Counted from the first letter of the stretch, positions 47,289 to 58,029 are shown. The stretch is DNA of 64,000 nucleotides from Sphingomonas sp. BT-65 (GCF_026107375.2 NZ_JAPCIA010000001.1:2418001-2482000), one strand, 5' to 3'. Notes: generated by a model not told the origin, from the letters alone. Made by a program: numbers and translations.

Positions 47289-48145
47289 TCGTAATGCGGA
47301 TCGCGGCGGCAATCCTGATGCTCGCTCCGCCCGCTTTCGCGCAATCCACGCCACAAGCCGGCGACACCTATGAGATCACTCGAAGCTATCAGACCACATC
47401 GGAGACGAGCGAGGGCGGTTCCAGCAGCTCGCGCGGCCACACGGCCATCGTCGAGCGCGTGGTCGCGACGCATGGCGACGGCATCGAACTGGAATATGAC
47501 CTGCCGCCGAGCGCCACCGCCGAGGATCGAGCACGCGAATGGCAGTTCCCGGTGAGAGTCCTGAAACCGGCGAGTGGCCCCGTCCAACTGCGCAATCGGC
47601 TGGAAATCGAAGCGCGGATCGCGGTTTGGCTGAAAGCCACCGGTCTGACCCGCGCTGATTGCGGCCGTTGGATCTTCACCTGGAACGCGTTCCGCATCGA
47701 ATGCGATCCGGAAGCGGCGCTGACCACGATCGAGAGCTATGATCTGCGGTCGATCGCACTGCACGAAGGCGCGTCGTATCAGGAGCCGGGAACGCTCGGG
47801 CCAGGAACGCTGACCCGAACGGCAAGCGGGCCGGATGGCGCCACCTTTACCGCGACGCTTCAGATCGACCCCGATGCCGTACGGCGCAGCCGCGCCGAAT
47901 CCGACCGGGTAGTCGGCGAGATCACCAGAACGCCAGTGACACTGGACGCCGCGTTGCAAAAGCGTGCGCAGGAGCAGGTTTCGGGGACAGTTTCCGTGAC
48001 GCTCGAGACCGATACGACCGGTGGGCTTCGGCGGCGCACCACCATCACCACGCTGGAAACCAAACGCGTCAATGGCGAGACGGAGCGCGAGACACGGACC
48101 GAGATCACCGAACGGCGGAAGATCGCGGTCCTCAGCGGCGGGTAG
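47285..48145 (+). CDS. Hypothetical exported protein after holA
   Basis: A 286-residue protein with a signal peptide (MRIAAAILMLAPPAFA-Q). The mature part is rich in Thr, Glu and Arg and has alternating strands; two Cys (RADCGRW, FRIECDP) could form a disulfide. I do not recognise the family. The GTG at 47285 overlaps the holA stop; an ATG at 47294 lies three codons further. It converges with parB across 94 bp. Confidence 0.75.
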   Translation: MIVMRIAAAILMLAPPAFAQSTPQAGDTYEITRSYQTTSETSEGGSSSSRGHTAIVERVVATHGDGIELEYDLPPSATAEDRAREWQFPVRVLKPASGPVQLRNRLEIEARIAVWLKATGLTRADCGRWIFTWNAFRIECDPEAALTTIESYDLRSIALHEGASYQEPGTLGPGTLTRTASGPDGATFTATLQIDPDAVRRSRAESDRVVGEITRTPVTLDAALQKRAQEQVSGTVSVTLETDTTGGLRRRTTITTLETKRVNGETERETRTEITERRKIAVLSGG

Positions 48146-48239
48146 CGCTAAGCTGCCTTGCTACACCAAGCCGGACCGGTTCTCGACGGACATTAGACTG
48201 ATGCGTCAGCCAAGAAATGCAATCAAGTCACTGACTTTA

Positions 48240-49157
48240 TTATATTTTCTCGCCCGTCAGCCGCTGGCAGACCATGTCGAGCTGGTCGAGCGTCGAATAG
48301 GCCAACGTCACCGTCCCGCCCTTCTCACCATAGCTGATGCGGACGTTGAGGCCGAGCACATCGCCGAGCTGGCGTTCCAGCGCGGCAATGTCCGCATTGG
48401 GACCGAGATCGGCGGTGGCACTCGCCCTCCCCGCCGCCCGCGGCTTCGCCTCGCGCGCGAGCTTCTCGGTCTCGCGCACCGACAGGTCGCGGTCGATCAC
48501 GATGCGGGCGAGCTTCTCGGGATCGGGTGCGCCGATCAGCGCGCGGGCATGGCCCATCGTCAGCTCGCCCTCGACGACATGCTGGCGCACGCTCTGCGGC
48601 AGATCGAGCAGGCGCAGCAAATTGGCGATGTGGCTGCGCGACTTGTGGACGATCCGCGCGAGCACCTCCTGGGTGTGCCCGAACTGGCCGATCAGCTTGG
48701 CATAGGCTTCGGCCTCCTCGATCGCGTTGAGGTCCTCCCGCTGGATATTCTCGATGATCGCGATCTCGAGCGTCTCGGCCTCGTCGAGGTCGCGGACGAT
48801 CACCGGCACCTCGTGCAGCCGTGCGCGCTGCGCCGCACGCCAGCGGCGCTCGCCGGCGACGATCTGATATTCCTTGCCATGCGGGCGCACGACGATCGGC
48901 TGGATCAGCCCGCGCGCGGCGATCGACTTGGCGAGCTCGTCGAGCGCGTCCTCGTCGAAATGCCGGCGCGGCTGCTCGGGGTGCGGTTTCAGCGAGCTGA
49001 CGGGAAGCATGCGCACGCCAACCGAGGGCTCGGCGCCGGGGCGGATCGGCTCCTCGCGCTCGACATCGCCGAGCAGTGCGCTGAGGCCGCGGCCGAGGCC
49101 GGGCTTGGGCTTGCGCAGCGGGGTTACGGAGCCGGTGGATGGGGTTTCGTCGGTCAT
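48240..49157 (-). CDS. parB: Chromosome partitioning protein ParB
   Basis: A 305-residue CTP-dependent DNA clamp that loads at parS and spreads. It has the ParA-activating N-terminus (GLGRGLSALLGD), the CTP-binding GERRWRAAQRA, the helix-turn-helix (VHKSRSHIANLLRLLDLP, then EGELTMGHARAL) and a C-terminal dimerisation tail. The ATG at 49157 overlaps the parA stop (ATGA); the longer upstream frame lies in parA. parS sites lie 0.8-3.3 kb away. Confidence 0.96.
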   Translation of the reverse strand: MTDETPSTGSVTPLRKPKPGLGRGLSALLGDVEREEPIRPGAEPSVGVRMLPVSSLKPHPEQPRRHFDEDALDELAKSIAARGLIQPIVVRPHGKEYQIVAGERRWRAAQRARLHEVPVIVRDLDEAETLEIAIIENIQREDLNAIEEAEAYAKLIGQFGHTQEVLARIVHKSRSHIANLLRLLDLPQSVRQHVVEGELTMGHARALIGAPDPEKLARIVIDRDLSVRETEKLAREAKPRAAGRASATADLGPNADIAALERQLGDVLGLNVRISYGEKGGTVTLAYSTLDQLDMVCQRLTGEKI

Positions 49158-49933
49158 GCGGCCTTCCTCAGCCTGGGCAGGCGATCGATCACTTCTCGGG
49201 CGAGCGCGATATAGGCCTCGGACCCGGCGCAGCGATAATCGTAGATCAGCGCGGGCAGGCCATGGCTCGGCGCTTCGGAGAGGCGGACGTTGCGCGGGAT
49301 CACCGTATCGAACACGACGCGCCCGAGCACCGCGCGTACGTCGTCGGAGACCTGGTCGGTCAGGCGGTTGCGCCGATCGTACATGGTGAGCACGACGCCG
49401 AGGATCGACAGGCCGGGATTGAAGCGGCTGCGGATGCGTTCGACGGTGCTGAGCAGCTGGCTCAACCCCTCGAGCGCGAAGAACTCGCACTGCAGCGGCA
49501 CGAGCAGTGCGTCCGACGCCACCATCGCGTTGATCGTCAGCAGGCCGAGTGACGGCGGGCAGTCCATCAGGACGACGTCCCAGCGCTGCTCGCTGCGGTC
49601 GATCGCGGTGTCGAGGCGATGCGTGCGCGCGTCGAACTCGATCAGCTCGATTTCCGCACCTGACAGGTCGACCGTCGCCGGGACGATGTCGAGGCCGGGC
49701 ACTCGCGTGGCGACCACAGTCTCCTCCAGCGTAGCGTCGCCGACGAGCAGGTCGTAGGTCGAGCGCTCGCGATCTGCCCGATTGATGCCAAGTCCGGTCG
49801 AGCAATTGCCCTGCGGGTCGAGATCGAGGAGCAGCACACGCTGCCCGGTCGCGGCGAGCGCAGTGCCGACATTGATCGCGCTCGTGGTCTTGCCGACCCC
49901 GCCCTTCTGGTTCGCGATGGCAATGCAGATCAT
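49154..49933 (-). CDS. parA: Chromosome partitioning ATPase ParA
   Basis: A 259-residue Walker-type ATPase that forms a gradient on the nucleoid and pulls ParB-parS complexes apart. The deviant Walker A motif is NQKGGVGKTT, and DLDPQGNCSTGLG, LMDCPPSLGLLT and VLTMYDRRNRL follow. It overlaps rsmG by 4 bp. Confidence 0.97.
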   Translation of the reverse strand: MICIAIANQKGGVGKTTSAINVGTALAATGQRVLLLDLDPQGNCSTGLGINRADRERSTYDLLVGDATLEETVVATRVPGLDIVPATVDLSGAEIELIEFDARTHRLDTAIDRSEQRWDVVLMDCPPSLGLLTINAMVASDALLVPLQCEFFALEGLSQLLSTVERIRSRFNPGLSILGVVLTMYDRRNRLTDQVSDDVRAVLGRVVFDTVIPRNVRLSEAPSHGLPALIYDYRCAGSEAYIALAREVIDRLPRLRKAA

Positions 49934-50538
49934 CTCGGGCGGACCTCCCTGGCGACGACGATGAGTGAATCGGGAGCCGTGATGCTCGGTTCCACGTGGA
50001 ACGAACCATGCCATTTGCGGCGTGCCTCTTCCACCTCCGATTGCGCGTTTCGTCCCTTTGGCAGCACCCAGACTGTGGAAGACGTGGATCGATGCGCGGC
50101 GACGCGGAACAGCGCGTCGAGCGACGCGACGGCGCGCGCCGAGATCACCGCGGCGGGTCCGGCTGTGCGCTCGATCTTGGCAGTGTGGATCGAGACATTG
50201 GGAAGCTCCAGTTCGGCCGTGACGCGCGCGAGGAAATCGGTGCGGAGCTTGCGCGGCTCGACCAGCTCCACCGGCTCCTCGCGCAGCAGGGCAATGACCA
50301 TCCCCGGTAACCCCGCGCCGCTGCCGATATCGAGCCATAGCCCCTCATCCGGCGCCGCGCCCAGCAGCTGCGCCGAATCGACGATATGGCGCGCCCAGAT
50401 CTGCTCCAGTGTCGACGACGCGATCAGATTCTGCCGCGCCGCCTCCTCACCGAGAAGCGAGACGAAGGCTGCCAGTCGTGTTTCACGTGAAACACCATAG
50501 CGATCACGCATCCACGTCCTGGCTTCATCCTCGGTCAC
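49930..50538 (-). CDS. rsmG: 16S rRNA m7G527 methyltransferase RsmG
   Basis: Methylates G527 of 16S rRNA (old name GidB), 202 residues. The SAM site is [18 protein letters not shown] and [14 protein letters not shown]. The GTG start at 50538 overlaps the mnmG stop (GTGA). Two parS palindromes are embedded in this coding sequence, one encoding GVSRET near the N-terminus, the other FHVEP near the C-terminus. Confidence 0.95.
   Translation of the reverse strand: MTEDEARTWMRDRYGVSRETRLAAFVSLLGEEAARQNLIASSTLEQIWARHIVDSAQLLGAAPDEGLWLDIGSGAGLPGMVIALLREEPVELVEPRKLRTDFLARVTAELELPNVSIHTAKIERTAGPAAVISARAVASLDALFRVAAHRSTSSTVWVLPKGRNAQSEVEEARRKWHGSFHVEPSITAPDSLIVVAREVRPR
49989..50002. other. parS-type palindrome (GTTCCACGTGGAAC)
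   Basis: A perfect 14-bp palindrome of the TTCCACGTGGAA class, a known parS core in proteobacteria. It lies in the 3' part of rsmG, just upstream of parA. Confidence 0.75.
50479..50494. other. parS site (TGTTTCACGTGAAACA)
   Basis: A perfect match to the 16-bp universal parS consensus TGTTNCACGTGAAACA. It lies in the 5' part of rsmG, 1.3 kb from the parB start. Confidence 0.93.
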
Positions 50539-52370
50539 GCGGCGCGCCGGACATGGAGCATGATCGCGGTGAGCGCGGCGGGGGTGATCCCGCGCACGCG
50601 CGACGCGTCGCCGATCGTCGCCGGGCGTGCCGCGGAGAGTCGCTCGACCATCTCGTTGGAGAGGCCGGGGATCGCGGCATAGTCGAGCGACAGGGCGATC
50701 GGCGTGCCGTCTGCACGCGACATCGCCGCCTGCTCCGCCGCCTGGCGCTCGAGATAGGGCGCGTAGCGGGCATCCTCGACTAACTCAGCGAGCAGGTCGG
50801 GCTCGGCGTCGCCTAGGTCGATGCCAAGATGCGCGGTGCTGACACCGGGGAAACGCAGCCACTCGAAGGAGCTGCGGCGGGCACCGTCTTGCGACACGGG
50901 GGCGCCGGCCTGGCCCAGCTCATGCGCGGTGCGCGGCGTCGCGAAGGCAGCATCGAGCTCAGCGCGGGCGGTCCGGCGGCGGTCGAGATGGGCGCGGCGC
51001 TCCTCGCCGATACAGCCCGCGGCCTCGCCGATCGCGCCGAGCCGGGTCTCGGCATTGTCGGCGCGCAACCGTAGCCGGTATTCGGCGCGCGCGGTGAGCA
51101 TGCGATAGGGTTCTGTGACGCCTTGCAGCGTCAGGTCATCGATCATCACGCCGATATAGCTGAGCTCGCGGGGAAGAAGCATCGGCGCATGATCTAGCGA
51201 CAGCGCCGCGGCATTCACCCCCGCGACCAGCCCCTGCGCCGCCGCCTCTTCATAGCCGGTGGTGCCGTTGATCTGGCCGGCGCAGAACAATCCCGCCACG
51301 TCGCGGCTTTCCAACGTCACCGAAAGCGCGCGCGGATCGACATGATCATATTCGACCGCATAGCCGGGGGTAACGATCACAGCGCGTTCGAGACCCGGGA
51401 TGGACGCGATCATCGCCTCCTGGATATCGCTCGGCAATGAGGTTGACAGGCCGTTGGGATAGACCAGATTTGTGTCGAGTCCCTCGGGCTCGAGGAAAAT
51501 CTGGTGCCCGTCGCGGTCGCCGAAGCGGAAGATCTTGTCCTCGATCGAAGGGCAGTAACGCGGCCCGCCGGCCTCGATCGCACCGCTGAACAGCGGCGAG
51601 CGGTCGAGCCCGCCGCGGATGATCTCGTGCGTATCGAGCGTGGTGCGGGTGATCGCGCAGGCGAGCTGGGGCAAGCGCGGCGCCCGCGTGAGCGGCGACA
51701 TTCGCCATGGCTCGGAGTCCGAGGGCTGCTCCTCGAGCCGGCCCCAGTCGATACTGCGTCCGTCGAGGCGCGGCGGCGTTCCGGTCTTGAGCCGGGTGAC
51801 GGGGAGTCCGAGGTCGTGGAGCTGCAAGCCGAGCGCTGTCGCCGCGCGCTCACCGATCCGCCCACCCGTCTCGCGCTCCTCCCCCCGGAAGATGCGGCCG
51901 CCGAGGAAGGTGCCGCTGGCCAGCACGACCGCATCGCACACGAGCAGCTCGCCGCCGTCGAGCTGGATGCCGGCTACCCTGCCCTGCTCGATAACGAGGC
52001 CCACCGCCTCACCCGCGACAATCTCTAGACCGCTTTGTGCCGTGAGCATCTCTTGGATCGAGGTCGCATAGAGCTTGCGATCCGCCTGAACACGCGGACC
52101 CTGCACTGCGGGGCCCTTGGAGCGGTTGAGCAGGCGGTAATGGATCGCGGCGCGATCGGACGCACGTGCGATCAGCCCGTCGAGCGCATCGACTTCGCGC
52201 ACGAGATGGCCCTTGCCGAGGCCACCGATTGCCGGGTTGCACGACATCACGCCAAGAGTGGCCGGATCGAAGGTGACCAATGCGGTGCGCGCACCGCAAC
52301 GCGCAGCCGCTGCCGCCGCTTCGGTGCCAGCGTGCCCGCCGCCGATCACGATCACATCCCATGTCCGCAT
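50535..52370 (-). CDS. mnmG: tRNA uridine-34 cmnm5 enzyme MnmG (GidA)
   Basis: The FAD enzyme that works with MnmE to make the 5-carboxymethylaminomethyl group on U34 of several tRNAs, 611 residues. It has [40 protein letters not shown], and [21 protein letters not shown]. The ATG at 52370 is preferred; a TTG at 52379 would add three residues. It is 54 bp after mnmE, a gap that holds a parS-type site. Confidence 0.97.
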   Translation of the reverse strand: MRTWDVIVIGGGHAGTEAAAAAARCGARTALVTFDPATLGVMSCNPAIGGLGKGHLVREVDALDGLIARASDRAAIHYRLLNRSKGPAVQGPRVQADRKLYATSIQEMLTAQSGLEIVAGEAVGLVIEQGRVAGIQLDGGELLVCDAVVLASGTFLGGRIFRGEERETGGRIGERAATALGLQLHDLGLPVTRLKTGTPPRLDGRSIDWGRLEEQPSDSEPWRMSPLTRAPRLPQLACAITRTTLDTHEIIRGGLDRSPLFSGAIEAGGPRYCPSIEDKIFRFGDRDGHQIFLEPEGLDTNLVYPNGLSTSLPSDIQEAMIASIPGLERAVIVTPGYAVEYDHVDPRALSVTLESRDVAGLFCAGQINGTTGYEEAAAQGLVAGVNAAALSLDHAPMLLPRELSYIGVMIDDLTLQGVTEPYRMLTARAEYRLRLRADNAETRLGAIGEAAGCIGEERRAHLDRRRTARAELDAAFATPRTAHELGQAGAPVSQDGARRSSFEWLRFPGVSTAHLGIDLGDAEPDLLAELVEDARYAPYLERQAAEQAAMSRADGTPIALSLDYAAIPGLSNEMVERLSAARPATIGDASRVRGITPAALTAIMLHVRRAA

Positions 52371-52409
52371 GGCGGTCAAATAGCGAGGCGACCCCTCGGG
52401 GTCAAAAGC

Positions 52410-52423
52410 GTTCCACGTGGAAC
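52410..52423. other. parS-type palindrome between mnmE and mnmG
   Basis: The 14-bp palindrome GTTCCACGTGGAAC lies 1 bp after the mnmE stop codon and 40 bp before the mnmG start. It shares its core with the site in rsmG. Confidence 0.8.
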
Positions 52424-52424
52424 A

Positions 52425-53735
52425 TCATTTGCCGATGCAGAAGCGGCTGAATAGCGTGTCGAGCATCGATTCCACATCTGCCGCACCGGTGATTCGGTCG
52501 AATGCCCGCAGCGCGCGCCGCAAGTCTTCCGCGATCAGCAGCGCATCGTCGCCGGCAGCAGCGCTCCGCACGCCATCGACGGCAATCGCGACGAGATCAC
52601 GCTGCCGGCGATTGAGCGGGACCGCATCGCTCGCCGGGAGCATATCGCGAGCGATCGAATCGATCGCTTGCCAGAGCATGGCCATGCCCTCCCCGCTCTT
52701 CGCTGAGACGGAAAGGCGACCGGCAGGAGGCTCGCCGCGATCCGCCGCATCGGCACGCCCGTGAAGCGTGAGGTGCGGGCGTGTGACGATCTCGGGTGGC
52801 GGCGGCTGATCATCGAGCCACAGCACCAAGTCCGCCTCTGCCAGCGATTGCTGGGCGCGATCGATGCCGATCTGCTCAACGATATCCGCCGGCGCATCGT
52901 GAAGGCCGGCGGTGTCGGTCAGCAGATAGGCGATGCCGTCGCGCAAGACCGGCGCCTCGATCCGGTCGCGCGTGGTCCCCGCCAGCGGCGAGACGATCGC
53001 GGCCTCCCGCTGGACGAGCGCGTTGAGCAAGGTGGATTTGCCGACATTGGGCGATCCGGCGAGGACGACACGGATGCCATCGTGCAGACGCTCGACCGCC
53101 GGCTGGGCCAGGACGAGCTCGATCTCTTCGACCAGCGCCCCGGCATTACGGCGCACCCGCTCAAGCGACTCCTCTTCGGCCGCCACGTCGGCTTCGTCGG
53201 CATGATCGAGCGAGGCCTCGACCGCCGCGGAGAGTTGCAGGGTACGCGCCGCCCACTCCTCGATCCGGCGGCGGATGCCTCCCTCGGCAGCGCGCAGCGC
53301 GGCGCGGCGTTGCGCCTCGGTCTCCGCGGCGAGCAGGTCGGCGAGGCCCTCCGCCTCGGTCAAATCGATCCGGCCATTGGCGAGCGCGCGGCGTGTGAAC
53401 TCGCCCGGCTCGGCGCCGCGCAGTCCGGGCATCGCGTCGAGCGCGGCCTCGACCGCGCGGACCACGGCGCGACCGCCATGGAGATGCAGCTCGGCCAGAT
53501 CCTCGCCAGTCGCGGTGTGCGGGCCGGGGAAGATCAGCACCAGCGCCCGGTCAAGATGAGAGTTCCCATCACGCAACGTACGCAGCGATGCCTGCCGCGG
53601 CGCCGGCAACGCTCCCGCCAAACGCTTCACCGCGGGAAAGGCATCGGGCCCCGAAATTCGAACAACCGCAATCGCGGCCGGCGGCTGGCCGCTCGACAAG
53701 GCGAAGATCGTGTGGGCAAAGCTCGTGTCGGTCAC
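52425..53735 (-). CDS. mnmE: tRNA modification GTPase MnmE
   Basis: A 436-residue dimeric GTPase that partners MnmG. It has the N-terminal tetrahydrofolate-binding domain (FAHTIFALSSGQPPAAIAVVRISG), the G1 motif GSPNVGKST, the G3 motif DTAGLHD, and the invariant C-terminal FCIGK. The GTG start at 53735 overlaps the stop of the DUF6489 gene (GTGA). A longer in-frame extension upstream lies within that gene. Confidence 0.97.
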   Translation of the reverse strand: MTDTSFAHTIFALSSGQPPAAIAVVRISGPDAFPAVKRLAGALPAPRQASLRTLRDGNSHLDRALVLIFPGPHTATGEDLAELHLHGGRAVVRAVEAALDAMPGLRGAEPGEFTRRALANGRIDLTEAEGLADLLAAETEAQRRAALRAAEGGIRRRIEEWAARTLQLSAAVEASLDHADEADVAAEEESLERVRRNAGALVEEIELVLAQPAVERLHDGIRVVLAGSPNVGKSTLLNALVQREAAIVSPLAGTTRDRIEAPVLRDGIAYLLTDTAGLHDAPADIVEQIGIDRAQQSLAEADLVLWLDDQPPPPEIVTRPHLTLHGRADAADRGEPPAGRLSVSAKSGEGMAMLWQAIDSIARDMLPASDAVPLNRRQRDLVAIAVDGVRSAAAGDDALLIAEDLRRALRAFDRITGAADVESMLDTLFSRFCIGK

Positions 53736-53971
53736 TCGGCGCCGCTGCGTTTGCCCATATCGAACATGCCGCGCCAGAAATTCATCCCGGCCTCGCCCAT
53801 CGGCATCCAGCCCTTCATCATCGTCTCGATCATCTCGGGATTGACCATCCCCTTGTCCATCGAATCGAGCAGCATCTTGATGTAATGATCGTGGACCGGC
53901 GTGAAATCGGGCAGCCCCATCGTGCGGCGCGCTTCCTCCGGGGTGCAATCGATCTCGACATTGATCTTCAT
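53732..53971 (-). CDS. Small DUF6489-type protein
   Basis: A 79-residue protein (MKINVEIDCTPEEARRTMGL, then EMIETMMKGWMPMGEAGMNF) that resembles the DUF6489 family of alphaproteobacteria; function unknown. It is Met-rich in the C-terminal half. The ATG at 53971 follows GGAGAACAGCCG. Overlap with mnmE suggests co-translation, and it appears to be the first gene of the mnmE-mnmG-rsmG-parA-parB group. Confidence 0.75.
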   Translation of the reverse strand: MKINVEIDCTPEEARRTMGLPDFTPVHDHYIKMLLDSMDKGMVNPEMIETMMKGWMPMGEAGMNFWRGMFDMGKRSGAE

Positions 53972-54039
53972 CGGCTGTTCTCCACTTGAGCCGCCAAGCC
54001 CTATTGAGCCCGAACCCCGCCCTGCCCTACGCTGCGACC

Positions 54040-54504
54040 ATGTATGCGCGCGACCATGCCCTGATCGCAACGCCCATCGGTTCGATCCGGATCGAAGGCG
54101 GCGAGACCAGTGTTCTCCGCATCCAGCTCGGCGCCGACGGAGACACGCGACACGGTACGGCTTCGGCCGTGCGCGCCGTGGCGGATCAGCTCGAGGCCTA
54201 TTTCGCTGGCGAACTCAAGGACTTCACCGTTGCGCTTCCGCCCGTGAAATCGCCGCGCGGTGAAGCATTGCGCGATGGCCTGATCGCCGTCGCCTACGGC
54301 CAATCGATGAGCTATGGCGAGCTCGCGCGCCGGCTAGACTCAGGACCGCGCGCGATCGGCCAGCTCTGCGCGCGCAACGCCTTCCCGATCATCGTCCCGT
54401 GCCACCGCATTCTGGCGGCCGGCGGTGCGCTCGGCGCCTATACGGCGGGCGAAGGCCCCGCGACCAAGCAATGGCTGCTCGATCACGAGCAGCGCCACCT
54501 TTGA
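54040..54504 (+). CDS. ogt: Methylated-DNA-protein-cysteine methyltransferase
   Basis: A 154-residue suicide repair protein that removes O6-alkyl groups from guanine. The acceptor Cys is in IIVPCHRIL, with YGELARRLDSGPRAIGQLCARN, the DNA-binding helix and the Asn hinge before it. The ATG at 54040 gives the conserved N-terminus; longer frames exist. It is divergent from the DUF6489-mnmE operon across 68 bp and 11 bp upstream of the dienelactone hydrolase gene. Confidence 0.93.
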   Translation: MYARDHALIATPIGSIRIEGGETSVLRIQLGADGDTRHGTASAVRAVADQLEAYFAGELKDFTVALPPVKSPRGEALRDGLIAVAYGQSMSYGELARRLDSGPRAIGQLCARNAFPIIVPCHRILAAGGALGAYTAGEGPATKQWLLDHEQRHL

Positions 54505-54515
54505 CGGAGAGCGAT

Positions 54516-55208
54516 ATGGCGACGATCACGATCGAGAGTCTCGACGGCAGCGGCAGCTTCCAGGCCTATCGCGCCGACCCCGACGGCAGCCCGCGCGGCG
54601 CGATCGTCGTGATCCAGGAAGTATTCGGCATCAATCCCGGCATTCGGCGGAAGTGCGATGCGCTAGCAGCAAAAGGCTATACTGCCTTCGCCCCCGACCT
54701 GTTCTGGCGGATCGAACCGGGCATCGAGCTCGATCCCGATATTCCCGAACAGCTGCAGCGCGGACTCGACCTGTTCGGTCAGTTCGACCAGGACAAGGGC
54801 ATCGCGGATATCGAAGCGACGATCCGCGCCGCCCGCGCCGCAACCGGCGGCAAGGTCGGTGTGGTCGGCTACTGCCTGGGCGGCCGCCTCGCCTATATGA
54901 CCGCAGCGCGGACCGATTCCGATGCAAGTGTCGGCTATTATGCTGTCGGGATCGACGGCCTGCTCAGCGAGAAGCATGGCATCGCCAATCCACTGATGCT
55001 GCACATCGCCGGCGACGACGGCTTCGTCTCGAAAGAGGTTCAGGCGAAGATGCACGAAGGGCTGGACGATCACCCCAGGGTAACGCTGCACGACTATCCC
55101 GGCGAGGATCACGGCTTTGCGACCGAGATGGGCAAGCGGCGATCGGAGGAAGCGGCCCAGCTCGCCGACAGCCGGACCGAGGCGTTCTTCGCCACGCATA
55201 TCGGCTGA
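54516..55208 (+). CDS. Dienelactone hydrolase family protein
   Basis: A 230-residue alpha/beta hydrolase. The Cys nucleophile lies in GYCLGGRLAY, the acid in GDDGFVS, and the His in GEDHGFATE; the supporting Glu is in VIQEVFGINPGI. Such enzymes hydrolyse dienelactone in aromatic degradation, but most genomic copies have unknown esters as substrates and no degradation genes lie here. ACGGAGAGCGAT precedes the ATG. Confidence 0.9.
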   Translation: MATITIESLDGSGSFQAYRADPDGSPRGAIVVIQEVFGINPGIRRKCDALAAKGYTAFAPDLFWRIEPGIELDPDIPEQLQRGLDLFGQFDQDKGIADIEATIRAARAATGGKVGVVGYCLGGRLAYMTAARTDSDASVGYYAVGIDGLLSEKHGIANPLMLHIAGDDGFVSKEVQAKMHEGLDDHPRVTLHDYPGEDHGFATEMGKRRSEEAAQLADSRTEAFFATHIG

Positions 55209-55217
55209 CTCGAAAAA

Positions 55218-55250
55218 GGCGGCGCCCGGTCCGGACGCCGCCCGTTTCTT
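55218..55250. terminator. Bidirectional terminator between DLH and terC genes
   Basis: GGCGGCG (55218-55224) pairs with CGCCGCC (55236-55242). CGTTTCTTTT follows on the plus strand and a run of five T follows on the minus strand (complement of 55213-55217). It can end both convergent genes. Confidence 0.88.
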
Positions 55251-55265
55251 TTCCAGATCAAATGC

Positions 55266-55943
55266 TTAGCTGAACAGCCGCAGGATCCCGACCTGGTGAT
55301 CGACGACACCGTCATAGATCATCTTGGCGGCAACATAGAGGATCACCAGCAGGCCGACCCACGCGATCCAGCGATAGCGTTCGATGTACTTGGCGATGAT
55401 GTTCGCCGCGATGCCCATCAGCGCGACCGCGATGACCAGGCCGACCATCAGGATGCCCGGATGATCGCGCGCCGCACCGGCGACCGCAAGGACATTGTCG
55501 AGGCTCATCGAGACATCGGCGACGGCAACCGCCCAGGCTGCGCCGGCAAAGCTCTTGGCGGACTTGAGGCCTGAACGCTCGTCGCCCTCGATCTCGGGCG
55601 ATCCCGCGCTCTCTCCGGCATGGCCGATCTCGCGGTACATCTTCCATGCCACCCACAGCAGCAGCACGCCACCGGCGAAGACGAGGCCGATCACCTGGAG
55701 CAGCTGAGTCACCACCAATGCGAAGGCGATACGCAGCACCAGCGCGGCGATGATGCCGATCAGGATCACCTTCTTGCGCTGGTCGGGAGTCAGCCCCGCG
55801 GCGAGCGCGCCAATCACGATCGCATTGTCGCCGGCCAGCACGATATCGATCAGGATCACCTGACCGAAGGCGAACCAGGCCGAAGCGCTGCCCGAAAACA
55901 GCCCCGCAAAATCGTGGACGATGTGCCCCCACAGTTCGGACAT
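55266..55943 (-). CDS. TerC family membrane protein
   Basis: A 225-residue TerC/Alx-type protein with about seven hydrophobic helices and the metal-site pattern DIVLAGDNAIVIG and VADVSMSLDNVLAVAG, both with the conserved Asp/Asn. Members export metals (Mn2+ in some species) or load exoenzymes. The tellurite-resistance partners are absent, so a tellurite role is not suggested. The ATG at 55943 follows AAGGGGAAGC. Confidence 0.9.
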   Translation of the reverse strand: MSELWGHIVHDFAGLFSGSASAWFAFGQVILIDIVLAGDNAIVIGALAAGLTPDQRKKVILIGIIAALVLRIAFALVVTQLLQVIGLVFAGGVLLLWVAWKMYREIGHAGESAGSPEIEGDERSGLKSAKSFAGAAWAVAVADVSMSLDNVLAVAGAARDHPGILMVGLVIAVALMGIAANIIAKYIERYRWIAWVGLLVILYVAAKMIYDGVVDHQVGILRLFS

Positions 55944-56057
55944 TGCTTCCCCTTTTCGTTGCCTTCCGCCAAAGCGGGTTGGGCGATGCGGGTCAAGTGC
56001 GACGAGGAAAACACGGGCGAGAAAGGATTGTTGCGAACCTATAGACAACAATCCGCC

Positions 56058-56157
56058 GTCACCCCGGCCTTGTGCCGGGATCCACGATATATCAAGCGAG
56101 GAGCAAGAGGCTCCCGCGCATCGCGTGCGGTGCGGTGGACCCCGGCACGAGGTGACG
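56058..56157. repeat. Degenerate palindromic repeat downstream of rho
   Basis: Left arm 56058-56085 (GTCACCCCGGCCTTGTGCCG start) pairs with right arm 56135-56157 (GTGGACCCCGGCACGAGGTG start) except for a 5-bp CCGGC gap in the right arm and one mismatch. Spacer about 49 bp. The pattern is common in sphingomonad intergenic regions. It lies in the gap between terC and rho and may act as the rho-operon end signal. The two-hairpin family has different arms. Confidence 0.8.
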
Positions 56158-56166
56158 AACTCGGCG

Positions 56167-57423
<1,257 letters not shown>

Positions 57424-57573
57424 GGGGGAGTCCGTGTGGCGATCGCTGGAATGGTTTTCGGGCGTTGGGACGCGCGGGCGATGGCTTGAGGAAAAAGGAA
57501 GGACGCCGGGCCGCCGCCAGGACGGCGACGCGACAGGCGCGGCTTAGGTTTCGAGCCGATTCAAGTCAAGCGG

Positions 57574-58029
57574 TCAGAAGGGGCGGACCACCGCAAGAAT
57601 AACGATCAGCGCGACGAAGATCGCGGGAAGTTCGTTGAGCATGCGCAACCGCCGCGGGCTGAGATTGCCCTTACCCTCAGCGAGCCGCTTCGAATAGCTC
57701 ACCGCCCAGCCGTGATAACCCGAGAGCAGGATCACCAGCAGCAGCTTGGCATGAAGCCAGCCGAGATTCGGCGCACCCTCGAACAAGCCGAGATTGGCCG
57801 CGAGCGCGATGCCGAGGATCCACACCACCGCCATCGACGGCACCAGGATCACGCGGCGCAGCTTCGCTTCGCGATCAGCCCAGGCTTTGGCCTGAATGGG
57901 ATCGCCGAGCGCTTCCTGATGATGGACCAGGTAGCGCGGCAGGATGAACAGCCCAGCCATCCAGAAGATGACGAAGATGATGTGCGCCGCTTTGACCCAC
58001 AGCCAGGCCGCGCCCAGAAATCCTGTCAC
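57574..58029 (-). CDS. hemJ: Protoporphyrinogen oxidase HemJ
   Basis: A 151-residue membrane enzyme for the last porphyrin oxidation step, in alphaproteobacteria that lack HemY/HemG. It has about four helices (WVKAAHIIFVIFWMAGLFIL, then VPSMAVVWILGIALAANLGL), and its conserved His and the Lys in HAKLLLVILLSGYHGW match HemJ. The GTG start at 58029 overlaps the hemE stop (GTGA), linking both heme steps. Confidence 0.92.
   Translation of the reverse strand: MTGFLGAAWLWVKAAHIIFVIFWMAGLFILPRYLVHHQEALGDPIQAKAWADREAKLRRVILVPSMAVVWILGIALAANLGLFEGAPNLGWLHAKLLLVILLSGYHGWAVSYSKRLAEGKGNLSPRRLRMLNELPAIFVALIVILAVVRPF

Noticed and set aside
48240..50009. A longer parB frame extending 280 residues upstream.
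   Set aside because: The extension lies in another frame of parA and has no ParB features; the parB N-terminus begins at the ATG overlapping the parA stop.
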